A program made the position numbers and the translations under genes. The notes under the pieces are model-generated. The model was not told where the DNA came from. It made no database searches and saw only the letters and a program-made list of their open reading frames with translations. Shown here piece by piece: positions 36,300-48,112 of a stretch of 64,000 bases of DNA. The stretch comes from Luidia sarsii (lineage: Eukaryota > Echinodermata > Asteroidea > Paxillosida > Luidiidae). Numbering within the stretch: position 1 is the stretch's first letter; each line of letters begins with the position of its first letter. The stretch spans positions 4,831,587 through 4,895,586 of the forward strand of contig OX465120.1 of assembly GCA_949987565.1 (NCBI GenBank), given 5' to 3'.

Positions 36300-36540
36300 A
36301 GAAAACTTTGACTGGACCGGGACTTGAACCTGAGACCTCTGGGTTAACGTACCAGTGCTCTTCCATCAGAGCTATCCAGCCCTTAGATGGTGCCTATCAA
36401 ATAGTCAACTTTGTCGGGATGGGGGCGCCAGTCAGAAGCAATTCAACCATTAATTGCCCTATATCTCCAGGGATCGCACACCTACTTTCATGCAGATGCA
36501 AAACAACTAATTGTTGTAATCCTGGCTACGGCAGCTCGGG
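36300..36540 (-). mobile_element. tRNA-headed SINE, copy 2, with 5' extension
   Basis: The minus strand reads GGGCTGGATAGCTC, then the head with B box GGTTCAAGTCC (36,319-36,330), and is cut soon after CAAAGTTTTC. Before the head, on the same strand, lies about 155 bp that also precedes the head at 54,113-54,280, including GCGCCCCCATCC-like and CAATTAGTTGTTTTGCATC stretches. Confidence 0.8.
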
Positions 36541-37369
36541 TGATCATCCCTTTATTTCCATAGATTTAGGTGTGACATTCTTGTTGGGGATTTTCAACAA
36601 TCATGAATCTGACCCTGTTAAGTGAATCATATCCAAAGTACTGATTACAGCTATGGCTATTGCTACAGCAATTAGCTAAGAGCCAATGCTTCATTGCAGG
36701 CAGACGTGGATGTCTGTAGAAAGTCATAGCCTCAGTCGTAGCTGCTAAACTTCCTGACAGGAAAACCACAACTTAACTACTTACTGGTAGCCTAAAGGTC
36801 AAGATGAAAACGATGGGATAACCTTGATTAGTAAGAGTGAAAAATTCACTCCTCCGGGTCCCTTGTTTTCTTCATTGAAAGAGAAATTATTGTCTCTCGA
36901 TCAGATGTGAGTATTTCACGTGGGATTTGCCCTTAAAATCGTCATTTCAAATGGATTTGTTTGTTGATCGAAAATGAAAGATTTTTTTAGAATTTCTCGG
37001 CTGGGCAGCGTTTGTTACTAATGGTGCCTCATGGTTTCACGTACAGACGTGCGCATCCATCTTGTCACGTAACATTCGTCCAACTGTCCCTTTGACTTAA
37101 ATCATTCCGTCTTATCAGTGGGAAATGGGTGTTTAGACACCGTGTCATCCTAGTCATTGCTAAATTAGTCATTCATGTTTTTTAGGGGAGGAGGGTATGA
37201 TTGAGTGGGTCTGTGAGTCTGTGGTGGTTTGGTGGTCAGATTTTATGGGGAGGGGTTCGAATTCAGACTAAGGCAAAAGTGTTTTTCATTCCTACGCAAG
37301 GCACTTCATCAAGATCATCCCCAACTAATTGGTGGATTAGAATCTGCCCCCTGGGTTTGGACTAAGTCT
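36541..37369. other. No gene seen
   Basis: Unique sequence with no supported exon. GGGTCCCTTG and short inverted motifs are present but without a pattern. Confidence 0.4.
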
Positions 37370-37830
37370 TACAGAATGTCACAAAATGTTTCACATTGCT
37401 ACATGATTCCATCGAATATCACAAAATCCAACCGAATGCTGCAGAATGTTGGAGAATGTTACATACATGTACAGGTACATATAGTGGCACAGAATCAAAT
37501 AAAAAATACCACAGAATGCTACTGAATGTCACACAATGTTATACAATGTCATACAATGGCCCAGATTGTCATGGAATGGCCAAAAAATGTCACAGAATGC
37601 TACATAATGCAACACAACACCACATACAAGTAATGTCACAGAATGTCACAGAATTCTACGCAATGTCACACAATGTCACAGAATTATACACAATGCCATA
37701 CAATGTCACAGAATGCTGCCTAGTGCCACACAATGTCAGACAATGTCCCACAATGTCACACAATGTCACACAATGTCACAATGCTATACATAATGCTACA
37801 CAATGCCACAGTAGTGAACAGAATCCAACA
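37370..37830. repeat. Degenerate 10-bp minisatellite
   Basis: Dozens of imperfect copies of CACAATGTCA, with CAGAATGCTA and similar variants. The long plus-strand ORFs here (37,229-37,956) are periodic low-complexity products of this repeat. Confidence 0.92.
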
Positions 37831-38442
37831 ATGTCACATGTACTTTGGGGGGATTTCCCTGCTTTCTGTCGAAATCCATCCGAATCCCAGGATGCTCATT
37901 TTATTCTATCTGAGAAAGTTCATTTCACTTCTGTGATCCTAAGTGCACATAAATAGGTTCATGGCCTTATGTAAGGTTTTAACAAGCGGCGCTGAAATCA
38001 GACAGATTGTCTTGGTTTAGTTTTATGGAGAAAATCGGTTTACACAGTAAAGCACCCTACCTGTTCATTTGAATTGTCACATTACTAAGCACTGTAAATC
38101 ACCGGTCTCCATTTGTTTTAATCCCAGGCTTATAATTTGATAGGTTCGAATCCTCCCGGGCCTATTATTCCTTGCCTTAATCCCCCCCCCGTTGAGTCAC
38201 AGCCTGAAAAACTCTGCCCTCCCTCTCCCTCTCCCTCTCTCTCCCTTTTCCTTCCATTCTTCTCCGGCCGAATTTCAGTCTTCCTATAATTTCCCTTCCG
38301 CTACTGGATTTGTTGCTGCGTAGGTGCGCCAACGTGCACAGGTTAGCAAGGGCTTCCCCCACTCCCAGAAAAAGAAAATATACCTTCAGTGGGCCCCCAG
38401 CACGTTCTTAATTGTATTAGTCACCACACGGTGTCTCTACCA

Positions 38443-38592
38443 ACCTCCTCCTGATTGGTCAGTAGTAGGCTGTATGCAAATAAGGAGGCGGGGCTTAGAG
38501 AGCCATGAATGAAGTGTGGAGATCCCAGCAGGCTTGCTGGTGATTGGTCAGTGACTCCAAGCATGCAGATGAGGTGGGCGTGGCTTGAGTCT
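38443..38592 (+). promoter_or_regulatory. Duplicated CCAAT-octamer-GC-box cassette
   Basis: Two copies, 89 bp apart, hold the same order of motifs. Copy 1 has inverted CCAAT (ATTGGTCA, 38,454-38,461), octamer ATGCAAAT (38,474-38,481) and GC box GAGGCGGGGC (38,485-38,494). Copy 2 has ATTGGTCA (38,543-38,550), ATGCAGAT and GGTGGGCGTGGC (38,573-38,584). A TATA-like TTTTATAT follows at 38,653-38,660. This is a strong promoter-like layout; direction is inferred from the TATA-like element. Confidence 0.6.
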
Positions 38593-38689
38593 GTACAGTG
38601 GCTGGTCCAGCAGTCAACTGTTTCTCTGTGAAGTCCCACTCTCATTCTAGTCTTTTATATTCTGGAGGAGAAAAGAGGGAGGAGTTTAG

Positions 38690-39015
38690 CTCCACACTTT
38701 GGGGACAGTTGGGCAGGAAGGAAATATATGTTAGTAATCTGTGATACACTCTCTCTTGGACTTCAAACTTGTGACCCAAAACCCAAGAACATGAACGTGG
38801 AGTCACCACTAGTGATTTGCAAGTCACCGGGACAGGTCTGGTAATTTTTTCTCTCGGCGTTCCCACCCTTGACGGAGTTAATCGTTTTGCATCGACTCAA
38901 CGCTTTTGAGAGGAACAGCCATCACGTTGCTGTCTCGTTGGGAACCGGGAACAAAGTTGACCAACTTGGAGAAGGATATTTACCTTGGCCGAGGATTTTT
39001 TCTCCAGATTGGAAG
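38690..39015 (+). other. Candidate non-coding first exon
   Basis: Lies just downstream of the promoter-like cassette and ends TTGGAAG before a donor GTCAGT at 39,016. No long frame is present. If real, the next exon could be the one at 50,231, giving an 11-kb intron. Transcription start and splice use are inferred. Confidence 0.3.
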
Positions 39016-39878
39016 GTCAGTTATGCTTGTTCGTTGAATTTTTAAAACTTGTCCTTTTTCTACTTCTGCGAAAAGTTTTTTCTAGATGTAGAGAACTACT
39101 TTTAAGTAACATGTTCAGTTGTCTTAGTCTTAGAGAGCACACTGACTGAGTCAAGTCCTAACTGATAGGTCTTCTCTGAACCACCAAGATTTCATTTCCA
39201 GGGAGTTAGCTGAAAAACAGTTCCCTCTCAGATCTTCAGCATGTGAAGATTTAAGTCGCTGTAGTAGTTTTTATTTAAGTTCTAGAAAGTGCTTTTGATA
39301 TGAATGTGCATATTAAGCAAGCACATGTTTTATTCAAGCTTTAAATTTCAAAAACATCACCTTGATGAAATTCATAATCAAAAGATTTTTTTGGGGGGGG
39401 GGGGTTCGTGAACAAAATTGTAGTTTTCTATTCACACATATGCAACTAATCACTTAAACACTTTGGTACAGATTTCTGTAATTAGATTTTTAAAAAATCA
39501 ATTGAAATTGATGCAATATTCATTTAATTTTCATCTTTTGAAGATGGATCAAAAAATGTTTACTCAAGTTTCTTTTTAGGCTTGAATTCAATAAATCTGT
39601 GAATTAAAAGTGTTTTTGTTATTAAAAATTTAAAAGTATATTTGTCCCTCAGCAAACGATTCCACTGAGCAGACAGATCCATGCACCGGCCTAACTCCTA
39701 TTGGAGCATTAAATCAGACGTCCTCCCTCTCTACACCCATAAAAAATATCTCCAACCTCATATCCTGTTATTTCATGAGGACTGAGTGCCCCTTTCCTAA
39801 CCATGCTGAGGGCTGTGACTTTGTCTCTGTCATCAAAACATTTGTGGCTTTTCATTGAAGTGGATAGATTACTCTATT
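39016..39878. other. No gene seen (possible intron)
   Basis: AT-rich with a T-run joined to an 11-base G-run near 39,390; no coding signal. Confidence 0.4.
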
Positions 39879-39997
39879 GATTGTATTGTCTGCTGATTGA
39901 GGTTACGTCACACATTCAAAGATACAAAGAGAGAAGAAGGGCCCACATATCTTTGAATGTGTGACGTAACCTCAATCACTGACCAGACAATACAATC
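39879..39997. other. Near-perfect 119-bp hairpin with CRE-like stem
   Basis: The left arm (39,879-39,924) and right arm (39,948-39,997) are reverse complements over about 46 bases, apart from a four-base extra ACTG-type bulge in the right arm. The loop is 23 bases. Each arm contains the CREB/ATF-type core TTACGTCA / TGACGTAA. It could be a very young foldback element or a small-RNA precursor. Confidence 0.8.
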
Positions 39998-40216
39998 TAC
40001 GTGAGACCGAATGGAGGTAATGAGGTAGAATTATAAAATCTACATGTGGATGGCTCTAATCACCAGTAAAACCTTATACTTTCACATAGGTTTTTTTCTA
40101 AATGGTTGTCAAAATTAGAGGTTGACCACAGCTTTGAATCCTGAGAATCTCTTATTGCTAACGAAAAAATCGTTGTACTTTAGTTCACCCAGAAGTCCCG
40201 TGATCCCTTTAGCCAG

Positions 40217-40348
40217 TTTCAAGAAAGTTATGCAACCTACAAACGTTGTGTAAGTCTTGCACCACAATGACTCTTTTCAGATTTTTTATTTTCTAGCAAA
40301 GGCAGCAAAATGTTGCGTACGTTACGCAACAGTTGAAGTTTCTTGAAA
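40217..40348. mobile_element. Small palindromic element, copy 1
   Basis: Terminal inverted repeats TTTCAAGAAA / TTTCTTGAAA enclose GTTATGCAACCTACAAACG and GTTGCGTACGTTACGCAAC, which also pair with each other. A related copy is at 61,166-61,283. Confidence 0.75.
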
Positions 40349-40694
40349 TCAGCTTCTGGAGTGATCGGGTACGCATCCCGTGTACTCATGTTTTATTCAT
40401 GACTTTGAAGTCCAATTTGCATAGCCTATCATACAGCCATGCTGAGCCCGGCAAACCTAAAAATGTACATCAGAACAACAGCGGCCAGAATAGTTCACAC
40501 GCTCGGTTTACATAACTGTTGCAGTCAGTGTACAACCACAACCAGGCTTAGCCCAGTTGAATTGCAGTCAGGGGCACTTGATCACTGTCCAGACTTGACC
40601 ACACCAATCTGTCCCCAACTAGTGAGGTCATACAGGCTGACCTGGCATTTTTCTGGCTTGACCGATTCCCTAAGGCCTGGGCCAAACTCCTGGC

Positions 40695-40850
40695 CTCCCT
40701 CTGATTCCCCCCTCCCTCCCTCCCCCTCCCCCTCCCTCCCTCACTCCCCTTCACTCCTTCCCTCCCTCCCTCCTTCCCTCCCTACTACCTTCTCCCTACT
40801 CCCTACCCCCTAAACCCCCCTAGTCCCTACCCCCTACCCCCACTCAATCT
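40695..40850. repeat. Pyrimidine-rich low complexity (CCCT)n
   Basis: Nearly pure C/T on the plus strand with CCTCCCTCCC units, then CCCTACCCCCTA. The ORFs on both strands here are composition artefacts. Confidence 0.9.
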
Positions 40851-43412
40851 TAACTAATCTGATTAATTAGATGAAATCCAAGTTACTAGGCAAGCCAAGG
40901 GGCCAACTGTCAAGTAACCTTCCATGGAACCAGCCGCTGATTATATCTCTGCATGAGTCTGCATCCAGGCACTCTCATTGCCTTCCAATTCACTCTTTCA
41001 TGCCCTAATCAAACTGGGATTTGGGTCTCATTCAGACCCTCAATGCCAACAAAACCTCAATAATTGGCCGGCTTTCAGCAAAGAGTTTGGTCACAAAGCT
41101 GTCCGATTGTTCTCCCGCCGTGAGATATTTCAACACTGTTTACTCATTTCAAGGAGAATCCAAAAATCTTAAACCCTTTTTTTTCAAACCAGTTGATCAC
41201 TCATCAAATGCTAGGATTGTCTGATGAGGCCCTCCTCATTTTGCGATATTTATATTTTGGTAATTTTTGTCTGTAAGCAGTTTGCAACAATTTTGCACAT
41301 TGCTCAAGATAATCACACCAAAGTTTGAAAAGATAATCCACCCCCCAAAAAAAAAATCCAGTCTGGCTTTCGTCAGTTGCACCAGAGAGAATCACTTATT
41401 TCATGAACATGTATTTAAATAAAAGATTATGAATATTCCAAGATATTCTAAGCTGCCAACCTTCAAAGAAATCGGCTAGTATTTAACTCCGACACACCTT
41501 GAAACATTCCCCACATTACCACAACCATGTTTATTTGCTGAAATGCAGGGCTGATAAAATGATTGATTTTTGTTTGTGGAAGTAATTCTTTGTAGATCAT
41601 AAATCTATGCTTAAACGATCAATGTACGGTTCACATCAATTTATGAATTTCCTTTTTTTTATGATCAAAGCCCACTGGGAACACACCTGACCAATAAAAT
41701 CAGACGACCTTCATTCCTACAGGGTGCTTGTCAAAGTTAATCCAAATGTAAAGATTGAGATTCGAATAATGACTAGCTAAACACAGAACCAAGCAATCGA
41801 ACCCACGCATGAAATTTGCAATTTTAGCTGTGAAGGTTACCCTAATTCCACTCCCTCTCCACAGATTTGTTTCCCCTGAAAGAATCTAATTCCAATTTGC
41901 CTTTGGCAGGGTGGCTTGATTGCTTGAATTCTCTTTCCCAGACCGCCCAGTTGAAAACTCACATCCACCTCCTCAAACCCCCCTGTCAAGGTTTCCAAAA
42001 AGATCCAGTTTCCTTTGATCTGTACCGACCTGACCGTTGACAAAAGACCAATCCCTTGGGTTAATTTCCATGTTGTTACAACCCTCCCCCCCCCAAAAAA
42101 AAAAAAAAAAGTAATAGAAAATTATAAATTTTTAGTGAAACAAAATCAAACACACATGGTAACCTTCATTATAGAAACTGTTGCCAAAGTCAGCCAAATT
42201 GTAAATTTCACCGACAAATTAGAGAGCTAATGGTAACACAAGTCATGATCAGTTTTGAAGAAAGGTCTGAGCCTTTTTCCAAACTTTGGTTTGCAATTTA
42301 TTTATTTTTTTCGGTGGAGGGGGGCTTTGTGGTATGAGAGGATTTTGTGGATTCAGTAATAGCAAGAATTTCTTTTTTCTCTTTTTTTTTTTGGGGGGGG
42401 GGTCTATTCCCCACGTGCCTCAACTTGCCCTCCCCAGGCGCACCTGTTCCAAGAGGGACCAGTAAATTGATTGTGAAAATGACCAAATAACGGGAAATTG
42501 AATTTGATAGAAGGGAATGCGTCACTTTATAAGAAGGGGGGAAGACAGACTACCTGCCATGGGCAGGTAGTCAGGAAATATTGGAAAGGCAAAAAGAATG
42601 GAGTAGGTTTTCCTCTAATCCAACCACTCACCACCCGAGCCGACAAAAACTCAAAACAGAAATTAGATAAAAAGGCCATAATTGATTCTTTCAGAGCAAA
42701 TTCATCACCATGCAATGTTTCATCAGGTCAACTGCTTTCCCTTTTTTCAATTCATACTTAGGCCCTATGTTGTGCAATGCAGGTGAGATCAAAGGGAAAG
42801 TCAAACAGTAGGGAAGGCATCAAAGAAAATGGTATCCGAAATTTAAGTCCAATTTGTAAATCTGATTCCTTTTCCAATGGCCAGATGATCTTCTTCCCCA
42901 GCCATGAAGTATTTGCCTATTGAGACATTTCAAAATGTCGGTCTCATGTTTGCCATCTGATGCATTTCGTCGGGGTTGCCATCCAAAATCAAGAACCAAT
43001 AAGAGGTTCTAGTTGATACCCTGTCCTGATACGGACGTGGCAGAATTCAGAGCCCAACAGTGCACTGACCGGATACTTCGTCTGGTTGTAATTTTCAGGG
43101 GGATAGGGATTCAGTCCCAATCCCATACTAGAGTGATCAGCAACTTCCCCTTAAGAGACCGAGGGAACACAATGCATCACCCATCCCGTCCACCCAACCC
43201 CCCTCGCCCTGCGTCCCCTTCCCCCACTCCCCATCTACTCCCCCTCTCCACCCTGCTAGAAGATCCCTAAGGAAGAAAGCGAGGGCATTAGTCAGACCAG
43301 CTGACCCACCAAGGGTCATCAAACTAGGCTCTAAATTCACAGAGTTGCTTAGTCAAAAACCAATCTGCTGATCGAGCATGAGAAATCGCCCCCGACAAAT
43401 TACCAATAAGAC
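40851..43412. other. No supported gene; simple sequence and a SINE remnant
   Basis: Holds homopolymer joints (C-run to A-run at 41,340 and 42,085; T-run to G-run at 42,395) and the SINE fragment at 41,211. A 68-codon minus frame (42,043 to 41,837) lacks splice context, so I do not call it. Confidence 0.4.
41211..41312 (-). mobile_element. SINE 3' body fragment, diverged
   Basis: TGCTAGGATTGTCTGATGAGGCCCTC, then GTCTGTAAGCAGTTTGCAAC, matches the SINE body in reverse order with many changes. Confidence 0.65.
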
Positions 43413-43575
43413 AAAGAAAACTTTGACTTGAACCCGAGACCTCTGGTTTTGTGTACCAGTGCTCTCCCATCTGAGCTATCCAGCCCTTAGATAGGGCCTT
43501 CCCTTATAGTCTTTGCCAGGGTGGGAACACTGTACCCAAAGCTTTCAGCCATTTACTGCCGTATATCTCGCTCAA
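43413..43575 (-). mobile_element. tRNA-headed SINE, copy 3
   Basis: The minus strand has GGGCTGGATAGCTCAGATGG (A box), then a B box changed to GGTTCAAGTCA, then AAAGTTTTCTTTGTC. Part of the upstream 5' extension is present at 43,490-43,570. Confidence 0.8.
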
Positions 43576-43880
43576 CCTTTCTAAATAATCGCATTTCTTT
43601 GCGACGCGATGCGCGATGGAACACTCTGCTGAATTGCACTGGTTTTTTTTTCAATCCCACAATGCGCTGCTCGCGCTGTGATTGACAGGAAGTGCCGGTG
43701 CTTGTTTACATATGTCTCCCTGCATGGGCCACCCTCAAGGACACACCCACCATTTGACCACAACTGCTAAACCAAAATTGGCCCGCAATGTTTTGCGACG
43801 CGATTCATTGGCATGTGTGAATGCGAGCAACAACAAAAACCTGGTTTGTGACGCGCTATTCAAATCGCGATTATTTTGAC
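43576..43880. mobile_element. Probable MITE (GTAAACGGCCC end)
   Basis: GCGACGCGATGCGCGATGG near the left and TTTTGCGACGCGATTCATTGG, ACGCGCTATTC and CGCGATTATTTTGACAGTG near the right are related in inverted or direct form. It ends GTGTAAACGGCCC, a terminus typical of small non-autonomous elements. It is CpG-rich compared with its surroundings. No transposase. Confidence 0.5.
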
Positions 43881-45476
43881 AGTGTAAACGGCCCTAAGTG
43901 GTAATTCAGAAAGAGAGCAGCAGGTATGACTGGCTAACATGTGGGCAGTGTGTGCCCGGCCTGTCTCCATACAGCAGTGTCCTGATGACAGATACCCAGA
44001 GCACCCACTGCCTGAAACGCGGAGTTAGCGTCGCTTCCCAGAACCGCGCTCACTCCAAGAGATAATGCTCATGGTGTCACACACCAGAAAGTCTGCACTT
44101 TGGTTTTAACTTGATTTCCCCCCCCCCCCAACTTTTTCCTCGGTTGAATCACAACTCGGTGATTAAGCAACTCTGTGGAATTGGTCCCTAGATCTCAAGG
44201 CCCACCCCCGTCCCCCTTAAGAAAAAAAAAAGACACAGGAACTGGCTTCAGACGGGATTAATACAGTCAAAGCAATCAATGAGGTGTCTTGACATCTCCT
44301 CCAAGGCCAAAACTTCTTAGAACTCAACCCTCGCTCCTCCCACTATCAGCTCCACTTTGGAAGTAGAACATTTTCTAATTAGCTGATCACATTCCAAGTG
44401 TAGTCTCACTCGACCGAACAATTCTGTCCCACCAAACCACAGAGATATTCTTCTCCTTTCAGAACCTCTTTCTGGGTGAAATCGGAGTGACTTGAGCAGT
44501 CCCCCCTTAAAGTCTGAAAATCCTTTGATCGTCACTCGTTGCGGAAGGCTCGCTTAGTCAGACTGCTGGACTTTTTCCAACTGAGGCTCCCCTCTGTCAG
44601 TCCCTGTTGGAGTCATTTATCCGTCTTTATTGACAAAACCAACCGACCGAAACCCTGACCCTAACGACAAAGCTGCCTCTTCGCCTCAAACACTTCAACA
44701 ATTTTAGGCCCTCTTCCAATTTTGTGACAACAACTTTCCACCGCAAACCACCCCTCTCCTTTAAGAAAAAAAAAAGTACATCAGGCTGGACGTTGCCTCT
44801 TCTTTGAATTGCCGTATTTCCTCTGGCAAAGTCAATTAAATCCAGCTTGTGCATACACAACGGTGGGTCCCTGTCTACAAAGATTGAGCAGGGAGGGGGT
44901 GAGAGGTTTAGTTTAAGCAAGCATGTTTTGTTCCGGCGTCTGTCCGGTCCCTGGTCAGTGGATGAGCGGACCGGCTCTGGTCCTCTTGTTTGCTAGCAAG
45001 GAGCAAATATTTGTTTGACTTACCCCCTTGATCCATCAGTGTTTTAATACTTTTAGTTTTGTCAAACATTGGGCATGGAAGAGAACCTACCAGTGTGGTA
45101 TGGATCGCAATCCTCTATCAAACCACACAGTTACACATTGGTTTACAGACTGACTCAGAATATACCTTACTATTTCCATTCCATATCACACACGAGTAAT
45201 TTTGTAATCAATATTTCGTAATGTGTTTGTTTGTGGCTGAAATGGAAGTAAGTTCATTTCACTTCCTGACTGAACGGAATTGGTGAAACAAATCCTTACT
45301 TCCTTTAACTTACAGTGTACCAATCGACAATTGTTTTTTTATAGGGTTGTGCTGGTAAGATCACTGACTGGGATAAGAGTGTTTAGCCCTTACTTTTTGG
45401 GGGATTCTTTCGAAGAAATTTGATGTATAATCTACAAAGTTGAACCAATATATCAGTATATTTATTTCTAGCCTTT
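43881..45476. other. No supported gene
   Basis: Mixed sequence with several C-run then AAGAAAAAAAAA joints (44,104; 44,215; 44,755). The minus frames at 44,317-44,535 and 44,627-44,920 lack splice or codon support. Confidence 0.4.
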
Positions 45477-45571
45477 GCCTTTGAGAAAGGTCCTGCTAGG
45501 ATCGAAACGTCAGGCCCTCTAACTTTTAAGATTTATGTATTGCAGGTCATTTTAGTCAGTGAGAAGTTGGC
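45477..45571 (-). mobile_element. SINE 3' body fragment
   Basis: CTTTGAGAAAGGTCCTGCTA, GATCGAAACGTCAGGCCC, GCAGGTCATTTTAGTCAGTG: a well-conserved reverse copy of the SINE body, without the head. Confidence 0.85.
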
Positions 45572-45733
45572 AATATTTTTTTTTATATGATTCATATTTT
45601 ATTATAGAATGAAAAGGATTCTGTGCTCTGGACTTGACTTATATTATTCAGTCGAAAATCTCTCTGTCCATGAGATTACTTTCTCTGTCTATCTTCAATT
45701 TATCCATTCCTATCTACATGTATGTCTGTCTTT

Positions 45734-46236
45734 AGCCGCATTTCCACCTGAACTATTTTGATTCAACTCACCGAGACAATGGTTACTTGTCTCATTTGAA
45801 GTCTAGTGGAAATGGCCCCGTCAAGTTTCCAACGACGGTTACTTTTACCGGCCAACCTCTGCCCAGTGGAAATGACCAGGTACCGGTAACTTTGTCCGAG
45901 TTGTTTAGTCCAGTGGAAATGCGCCACTCGGTAAAGTAACCACATCCGGTCAGATATTGGCTGGAGTAGTGCCCTGACAACATACTGTGGGTGGTTTCTG
46001 CATAGGGCTTTATGGCACTCACGATGATTGAACTCCTTCGTTAGCTGCAGGATGTGGTTTTATTTCGCAGGCTGGTCAGGTCAACCTCAGGGGTCACGCC
46101 ATATCATCTCGGTTAAATTTCCCGAATCAAAAAGTCCAAGCAAGAACAGCGATAAGATATAACCTTTTTTTTTTCAAATTTAACTATCGTCTCGGTTAAA
46201 TTTCCCATTTTCTTTAAGTCTAGTGGAAACACGGCT
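45734..46236. mobile_element. Foldback MITE, about 503 bp
   Basis: AGCCGCATTTCCAC at the left and GTGGAAACACGGCT at the right form imperfect terminal inverted repeats. Internal phrases CCAGTGGAAATG recur three times. Non-coding. Confidence 0.7.
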
Positions 46237-46247
46237 TTCGTAATTCT

Positions 46248-46285
46248 ACCTTTGAGAAAGGTCCTGCTAGGATTAAAGCATCCGG
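46248..46285 (-). mobile_element. SINE tail fragment next to MITE end
   Basis: CTACCTTTGAGAAAGGTCC and TGCTAGGATTAAAGCATCCGG: a short, truncated tail starting 12 bases after the MITE. Confidence 0.7.
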
Positions 46286-46484
46286 TGGGGCATTGCAGTT
46301 GACTGCTGCAATATCTTGTCTTATTTCGTCACGTAAACTTCAGACTAAGTACGCTGGCAGGAACTGCCTGGCAGACCAGCCGAGGTCTGTGACTCAGCTC
46401 AACTTACCCAACGTGAGTCACCAGCTGATGCTAGTTGACCAGTTTCTTCCTAAAGACCATAATCTTGTTAAACATCCCTCTCTC

Positions 46485-46582
46485 TTTCTACCTCTCTAGT
46501 CCCTGCCCCTGTCTGCCATTCTCTATGTTTCTCTGTCTCTCTTTCTCTCTCCCTCTCGTCATCTCCCTCTTTCTCTTTCTCT

Positions 46583-46626
<44 letters not shown>

Positions 46627-46710
46627 CTGTCTGTTCATTTCCCTTTCCCCTCTCCCTCTCCCATCCCACTCTTTCTCCCTCTCTCTTTCCATCTCTCCCT
46701 CTATTCCTCT

Positions 46711-46773
<63 letters not shown>

Positions 46774-46881
46774 TTCTCCCTTCTCTCTCTCTCTCTCTCT
46801 CCCTCTCTCTCTCTCTCCCTCTCTCTCCCTCACTCTCCCTCTCTCTTTCTCTCTTTCTCTCTTTCTCCACTCTCTCTCTGA

Positions 46882-46912
<31 letters not shown>

Positions 46913-46975
46913 TATGTCTGTATCTTTCTCTCTCTCTCTCTCTCTGTATCTCTCTCTCTCCCTCTTTGCCAAGTA
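46485..46975. repeat. (CT)n microsatellite, about 490 bp
   Basis: Almost uninterrupted CT dinucleotides with T or C insertions. Long Ser/Leu-rich and Arg/Glu-rich ORFs on the two strands arise from this tract. Confidence 0.98.
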
Positions 46976-47707
46976 CCTCTCTTCACCTGACACAGGACCG
47001 AGAGTACAGACGGTCAATGATCGATACCATCTAATGGGTTTTGTCCGTGTCAACCATCCAGGCAGTGGTCATCAGCCTGTGACCGCAACCCCTATCCCAA
47101 CCCTCCCCAGTCCACGTCCCTTCCACCTCAACTCCTGTCAGTACTCCGCCAAAAAACTTCCGCGGCGTATGCACTTCCTGCCTCCAGTACGGAAGTCGAC
47201 TTCAGTCTGCGTGGGTTGGATGCTCTATGCCGGCTTCAGTTTGTGGCAGAAAAAAAGAAAAAGGAAGCCAACCAGTGGTTAATAAACCTACAGTTGTTTG
47301 TGCTGACCGACCCGTTGGTCAGTTTCAGCCGACGGCAAAGGATATGATTCAAATCTTTGGTTTTCTGGTGTTTTTTTCCGAGCCCTCGACATATTTACAC
47401 ACGAGCATTACAAAAGGCTGCAGGGCAAAGTCAATATTGAGTCGTGCCTCATGAATAATTCATTAACTCAACGGAGGGGGGGGGGGGTTAAAATTTGATG
47501 CCAGAAATTGCCAGCAGTCCAATATTTGTTCAGTCTTGGCGCGAGGGAAATTCCAAGTTGATCGCTCTGTTGGCTGGATTGCGTAACAAAGAATGTGCCA
47601 TCAGAATTCGATCAAAACAACATGCTTGATTTGTTTGAACTTACTTGAATACTTGTGATAATCATCGGCAGATCTGTACAAAATGAAAATCAGATGGATT
47701 GGTATGT
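46976..47707. other. No supported gene
   Basis: Moderately GC-rich 46,980-47,280, then AT-rich with an 11-base G-run near 47,477. The plus ORFs have no splice context. Confidence 0.4.
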
Positions 47708-48015
47708 CCTGATCCTAGCAGGACATATCCATTGGCTTTAGGTTTTGAAAAAGCACTGTGTTAATTCCTTTTGTTAATACAAAAACTGTTGCAAACTGCT
47801 CACTGACTGAAATGACCTGCAATACATAAATCTCAAAAGTTAGAGGGCCTGACATTTCGATCCTAGCAGGACCTTTCTCATTGATCGAAGGCTGCCTTTG
47901 AGATTTAATTCCTTTTGAGAACCCAATGGTTTTGGATATACAGCAGTTGTAACGTGTTTCACATTTTTGTAGAGGGTCTGACATTTTGTCCTTGCAGGAC
48001 CTTTCTCTTTGACAG
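47708..48015 (+). mobile_element. Cluster of three forward SINE tails
   Basis: GATCCTAGCAGGACATATCC (47,710), the full body CAAACTGCTCACTGACTGAA to CTAGCAGGACCTTTCTC (47,793-47,880), and GTCTGACATTTTGTCC to GCAGGACCTTTCTC (47,975-48,007) lie within 300 bp in the same orientation. Confidence 0.8.
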
Positions 48016-48112
48016 AATGACATGGGAAGAGACAGATAGGAAGGGGGTTTATTTCACCAATTGCTAAACGAAAATGCAGCCTTTTTTGCAGGCATTCGAA
48101 AATGTAAAAAAT

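Noticed and set aside
37229..37956. Long Asn/His/Met/Thr-rich plus ORFs
   Set aside because: Products of the degenerate CACAATGTCA minisatellite.
41837..42043. 68-codon minus ORF
   Set aside because: Reasonable amino-acid balance but no paired splice sites and no recognisable motif.
46435..47053. Ser/Leu-rich and Arg/Glu-rich ORFs of 120-164 codons
   Set aside because: Translations of the (CT)n microsatellite on the two strands.
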